From Holophagaceae bacterium (GTDB lineage: Bacteria > Acidobacteriota > Holophagae > Holophagales > Holophagaceae), in NCBI GenBank assembly GCA_023257195.1, contig JALRCU010000009.1, forward strand, positions 62,001 through 126,000: DNA of 64,000 bases, in the 5' to 3' direction. The translations under genes were made by a program, and so were the position numbers. This document shows, in pieces, positions 62,378 to 64,000 of this stretch; position 1 is the first letter of the stretch; each line of letters begins with the position of its first letter. The notes below the pieces were generated by a model. It had not been told where the DNA came from and made no database searches. It was given only the letters and a program-made list of their open reading frames with translations.

Positions 62378-64000
62378 ATGGGTCCTTCTAATCCGCATAA
62401 ACTCAAAGAATCCTCTCTGCTGAGAAGGAAACTTCTTGATCTCCCTGAGGGGCCGGGATGTTATCTCTATCGAGATTGCGACAAGAATTTGCTTTATATC
62501 GGTAAAGCGAAATGCATAAAAAAAAGAGTGAAAAGCTACTTCTATAGCAATCAACTCGATGCTAAGACTAAGCGACTGGTTTCCAGAATTTGGGACATCG
62601 AATTTTTTGTTTGCGCTACGGAACTCGAGGCCCTTGTTTTAGAAAATAACCTCATAAAAAAGTATCGTCCGCCTTTCAATATTTTATTGAAAGATGACAA
62701 AAGTTACCCGTATATTAAACTCACACGTGAACCTTATCCTAAAGTTTACGTCACTAGAAAGATTTTGAAAGATAAGGCTTATTACTTCGGTCCCTTTTTT
62801 CCTACGAGCGCAGCTTATCGAACAGCCGATCTTGTCTATCGTTTTTTCCAGATTCGAGACTGTGATATTCAAATTGATGGCAAGAGAGGGCGAGCCTGTC
62901 TCAAGTATCAACTACATCGATGCACCGCTCCTTGTATTGGAAAAGTTGACGAAATCGCTTATCAAGAGCAAACCAAGGGGGCAAAACTCTTCCTCGAAGG
63001 AAAGAGTGACGAATTAAAAAAACGTCTCGAAACAGCAATGTGGAAAGCTTCAGAGCTTCAAGCCTTCGAACAAGCAGCTCATCATCGGGATGCCCTCAAC
63101 CAATTGGACTCATGGTTCGCCAAACAAAAGGCTTCGAGCCCGGATCTTGTTGATACGGATATTCTTGGGTCAGCATTGCTTGATGATCGAGCTTGTATTC
63201 ATCGAATTCTTGTCAGAGGTGGAAATATTATTGCCCGCCATGAGTACCTTCTGGAAAACACGGAAGTTATGACTCCAAATATTTGGGCAGAAGTCATTCA
63301 AGGAATCTACTCTGAGGAAACTTGCCCGAGCCGACTGATTTTAGAAATGAGACCCGAGCATGAAGATATTCTTTTGCGTTGGCTTGGAGAAAATCGGACG
63401 TCAAGACCTAAGATTTTAGTCCCTCGACAAGGAAACAAAGTTGCATTACTGTCTATGGCGCAAGAAAATGCAAAATTAGCCCTCGAGAAGAAATTCGAAC
63501 CTGCTCAACTCACATTGGCTACCCTCGAGGGTCTTCAGAAGATGCTAAGTTTGGTTCGAATCCCTCACCGAATTGAGTGTTTTGATATAAGTCACAGTCA
63601 AGGCCAAGAGGTCGTAGCAAGTCTTGTATCTTTTTTAGATGGAAAACCTGATAAGTCGAACTATCGTCGTTTCAAGATGAGTATCGATAAGAATGATGAC
63701 TTTGCGCAAATGAAAGAAGCAGTGACGCGCCGCTATCGTCGTCTCAAAGAGGAGGGAGGAAATTTTCCTGATCTCGTTTTACTCGATGGCGGACTGGGTC
63801 AGCTTAATTCAGCTTTGCAGTCCCTTGAGCATTTAAATCTCTCTCATCTCGAGTGTGCTTCCATTGCCAAAAAAGAAGAATTGATTTATCGACCGGATAT
63901 TCCAGTCCCTCTGCGTATCCCAAAAACCAGTCCAGTTCTTCATCTTCTTCAGCAAATAAGAGATGAGGCTCACCGCTTTGCTATCACTTACCATCGAACT
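62378..64000 (+). CDS. uvrC: excinuclease ABC subunit C UvrC (truncated by window end)
   Basis: An open frame of 541 codons runs from ATG 62378 past the window end. Residues 25-45 hold the GIY-YIG nuclease start (GPGCYLYRD, YIGKAKCIKKR), followed by KDDKSYPYIKLT. The cysteine region RACLKYQLHRCTAPC lies near residues 172-186, with a UvrB-interacting helix after it. The C-terminal RNase H-like nuclease begins FDISHSQGQEVVASLV with LLDGGLGQL. It makes the dual incision in nucleotide excision repair with UvrA and UvrB. The final helix-hairpin-helix part is beyond the window. It starts seven bases after the DUF1648 gene. Confidence 0.96.
   Translation, partial: MGPSNPHKLKESSLLRRKLLDLPEGPGCYLYRDCDKNLLYIGKAKCIKKRVKSYFYSNQLDAKTKRLVSRIWDIEFFVCATELEALVLENNLIKKYRPPFNILLKDDKSYPYIKLTREPYPKVYVTRKILKDKAYYFGPFFPTSAAYRTADLVYRFFQIRDCDIQIDGKRGRACLKYQLHRCTAPCIGKVDEIAYQEQTKGAKLFLEGKSDELKKRLETAMWKASELQAFEQAAHHRDALNQLDSWFAKQKASSPDLVDTDILGSALLDDRACIHRILVRGGNIIARHEYLLENTEVMTPNIWAEVIQGIYSEETCPSRLILEMRPEHEDILLRWLGENRTSRPKILVPRQGNKVALLSMAQENAKLALEKKFEPAQLTLATLEGLQKMLSLVRIPHRIECFDISHSQGQEVVASLVSFLDGKPDKSNYRRFKMSIDKNDDFAQMKEAVTRRYRRLKEEGGNFPDLVLLDGGLGQLNSALQSLEHLNLSHLECASIAKKEELIYRPDIPVPLRIPKTSPVLHLLQQIRDEAHRFAITYHRT

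Overview
This window looks like ordinary chromosome from a diderm (Gram-negative-type) bacterium of modest GC content, roughly the mid-40s per cent by eye. Lipid A and outer-membrane genes (lpxA, fabZ, an ExbD/TonB pair, an outer-membrane beta-barrel protein) show the double envelope. ResB and CcsA show a System II cytochrome c maturation route. MqnA shows the futalosine route to menaquinone, and an IspH-UbiA fusion adds isoprenoid chemistry. The mixture would fit Acidobacteriota or a neighbouring phylum, but there is no rRNA in the window and I cannot settle the phylum from sequence alone. Genes are packed very tightly. All ten tail-to-tail junctions leave 12 bp or less, and five of them overlap.

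Layout. 1-7.5 kb (+): end of an unknown gene, a TetA-like MFS exporter, a Gph-type HAD phosphatase, UppP, a NatA/NatB-type ABC pair, a small helical-repeat protein, a YvcK/CofD-like protein and a secreted coiled-coil protein with a TonB-like C-terminus. 7.5-16.3 kb (mixed strands): a 2Fe-2S ferredoxin, a dienoyl-CoA-reductase-like SDR, photolyase, AlgH, MogA, PurK, an N-acetylmuramoyl-L-alanine amidase, a thioredoxin-reductase-like flavoprotein, a zinc-ribbon protein and a PP2C phosphatase. 16.4-29 kb: a CoA-binding protein, GatA, an E2 acyltransferase, DnaB, a 1096-residue CehA/McbA-like exported protein, a SanA-like protein, an orphan LolD/MacB-type ATPase, LpxA-FabZ, a 23S-type uracil methyltransferase and Ogt.

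29-36.6 kb (+) is a run of MqnA, a prolidase, a DPP-IV peptidase, a POT peptide transporter, MoeA and a YqaJ-type nuclease. The transporter and peptidases together suggest growth on peptides. The nuclease ends one base from the 3' end of a convergent tRNA-Arg(ACG), followed by a 446-bp gap with no clear gene. 37-45 kb: a long acyl-CoA dehydrogenase with an MFS transporter, an SDR/DUF502/PgsA overlap group, QueG and SpeA. 45-61.7 kb is a long minus-strand block: penicillin-acylase-family hydrolase, PurD, PolA, an SDR, an outer-membrane barrel, CcsA, ResB, IspH-UbiA, TonB-like, ExbD, and two metallo-beta-lactamase-fold hydrolases flanking a stomatin-like protein. The window ends in a DUF1648 membrane protein and a truncated UvrC.

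No CRISPR array, insertion sequence or complete prophage is visible, and I did not find a clear-cut new defence or secretion system. The items most worth a second look are the IspH-UbiA fusion that lacks the first aspartate motif, the large CehA-like protein that has lost its PHP metal site, the nuclease/tRNA junction, the ExbD-TonB pair without ExbB, and the systematic overlap of convergent stop codons.
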